Origin: Bacteroidales bacterium
GTDB taxonomy: Bacteria > Bacteroidota > Bacteroidia > Bacteroidales > VadinHA17
Direction: 5' to 3'
Length of the DNA: 5,821 nt
NCBI GenBank assembly: GCA_013314865.1
Contig: JABUEV010000172.1
Span: forward strand, 1 to 5,821
The notes beneath the pieces are model-generated. The model searched no databases, was not told the origin of the DNA, and saw only the letters and a program-made list of their open reading frames with translations. Both the position numbers and the translations under genes were made by a program. Numbering within the stretch: the first letter of the stretch is position 1; the number at the start of each line of letters is the position of its first letter. Positions 5,673 through 5,821 of this stretch are shown here, in pieces.

Positions 5673-5821
5673 CTATTTCTTTATATTAGGCAATTCAAGC
5701 CCGTAATGTTTTTTCCTGTCCTCAGCTTTCAGAAGAAGAGCAAAGACAAGTGCCAATAATCCAAAGCATGTAAAGATTATCATTGGAAGGGTATAATTAT
5801 AACTAGGCACTTGAACCCCGT
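5673..5821 (-). CDS. C-terminal end of an MFS transporter (partial)
   Basis: On the - strand the frame runs from the window edge to TAG (5675-5673), giving 48 residues. They comprise a last membrane helix, about LPMIIFTCFGLLALVFALLL, then the cytosolic tail KAEDRKKHYGLELPNIKK. A final helix followed by a short K-x-E-D-R tail ending in YGLELPN is typical of a group of MFS permeases that I recall from Bacteroidota. The substrate cannot be told from this fragment. It converges on the DUF47 gene across a 108-bp gap holding the repeat array. Confidence 0.65.
   Translation of the reverse strand, partial: GVQVPSYNYTLPMIIFTCFGLLALVFALLLKAEDRKKHYGLELPNIKK

Overview
The window looks like chromosomal DNA from a member of the Bacteroidota, probably a Bacteroidales-like anaerobe. 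The evidence is a two-gene carboxylase operon end with a small biotin carrier protein, a PiT-type phosphate transporter of the long kind common in that phylum, two TAnnTTTG octamers (the phylum's -7 promoter element) ahead of genes, weak Shine-Dalgarno signals, and an MFS C-terminus ending in YGLELPNIKK. The assignment rests on recalled family features, not on a search. No RNA gene, insertion sequence, phage gene or CRISPR array was found. || Layout: (1) Positions 1-627 (+) hold the last 30 codons of a gene that is probably a biotin carboxylase subunit. It is joined by a TAATG overlap to a biotin carboxyl carrier protein with the EAMKM biotinylation motif. (2) Positions 628-732 are a convergent gap filled with short tandem repeats: 8-bp units, then 7-bp units. 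(3) Positions 733-2190 (-) hold a complete PepD-type dipeptidase of family M20C with all expected metal and catalytic residues. (4) Positions 2191-2468 are a divergent gap with an 11-bp-spaced TAACA repeat resembling a Pho box, a -7 octamer, and a 33-codon small ORF whose stop overlaps the next start (GTGA). (5) Positions 2469-4769 (+) hold a PiT-family phosphate transporter fused to a C-terminal PhoU-like helical domain. (6) Positions 4770-4913 are a gap with a second copy of the same -7 octamer. (7) Positions 4914-5564 (+) hold a DUF47/PhoU-like Pit accessory protein. (8) Positions 5565-5672 are a second convergent gap containing a 64-bp array of eight 8-bp units. (9) Positions 5673-5821 (-) hold the C-terminus of an MFS transporter. 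|| How the genes fit together: the central theme is low-affinity phosphate uptake and its control. The transporter carries its own PhoU-like domain and is followed by a separate PhoU-like protein with four (E/D)xxxD motifs, so one permease has two candidate gating or sensing modules. The carboxylase genes belong to acyl-CoA carboxylation, the dipeptidase to peptide salvage; neither has an obvious link to phosphate. The most unusual material is non-coding: three short-unit tandem arrays that lie only in the two convergent gaps, and the possible leader ORF with a start-codon hairpin before the transporter.
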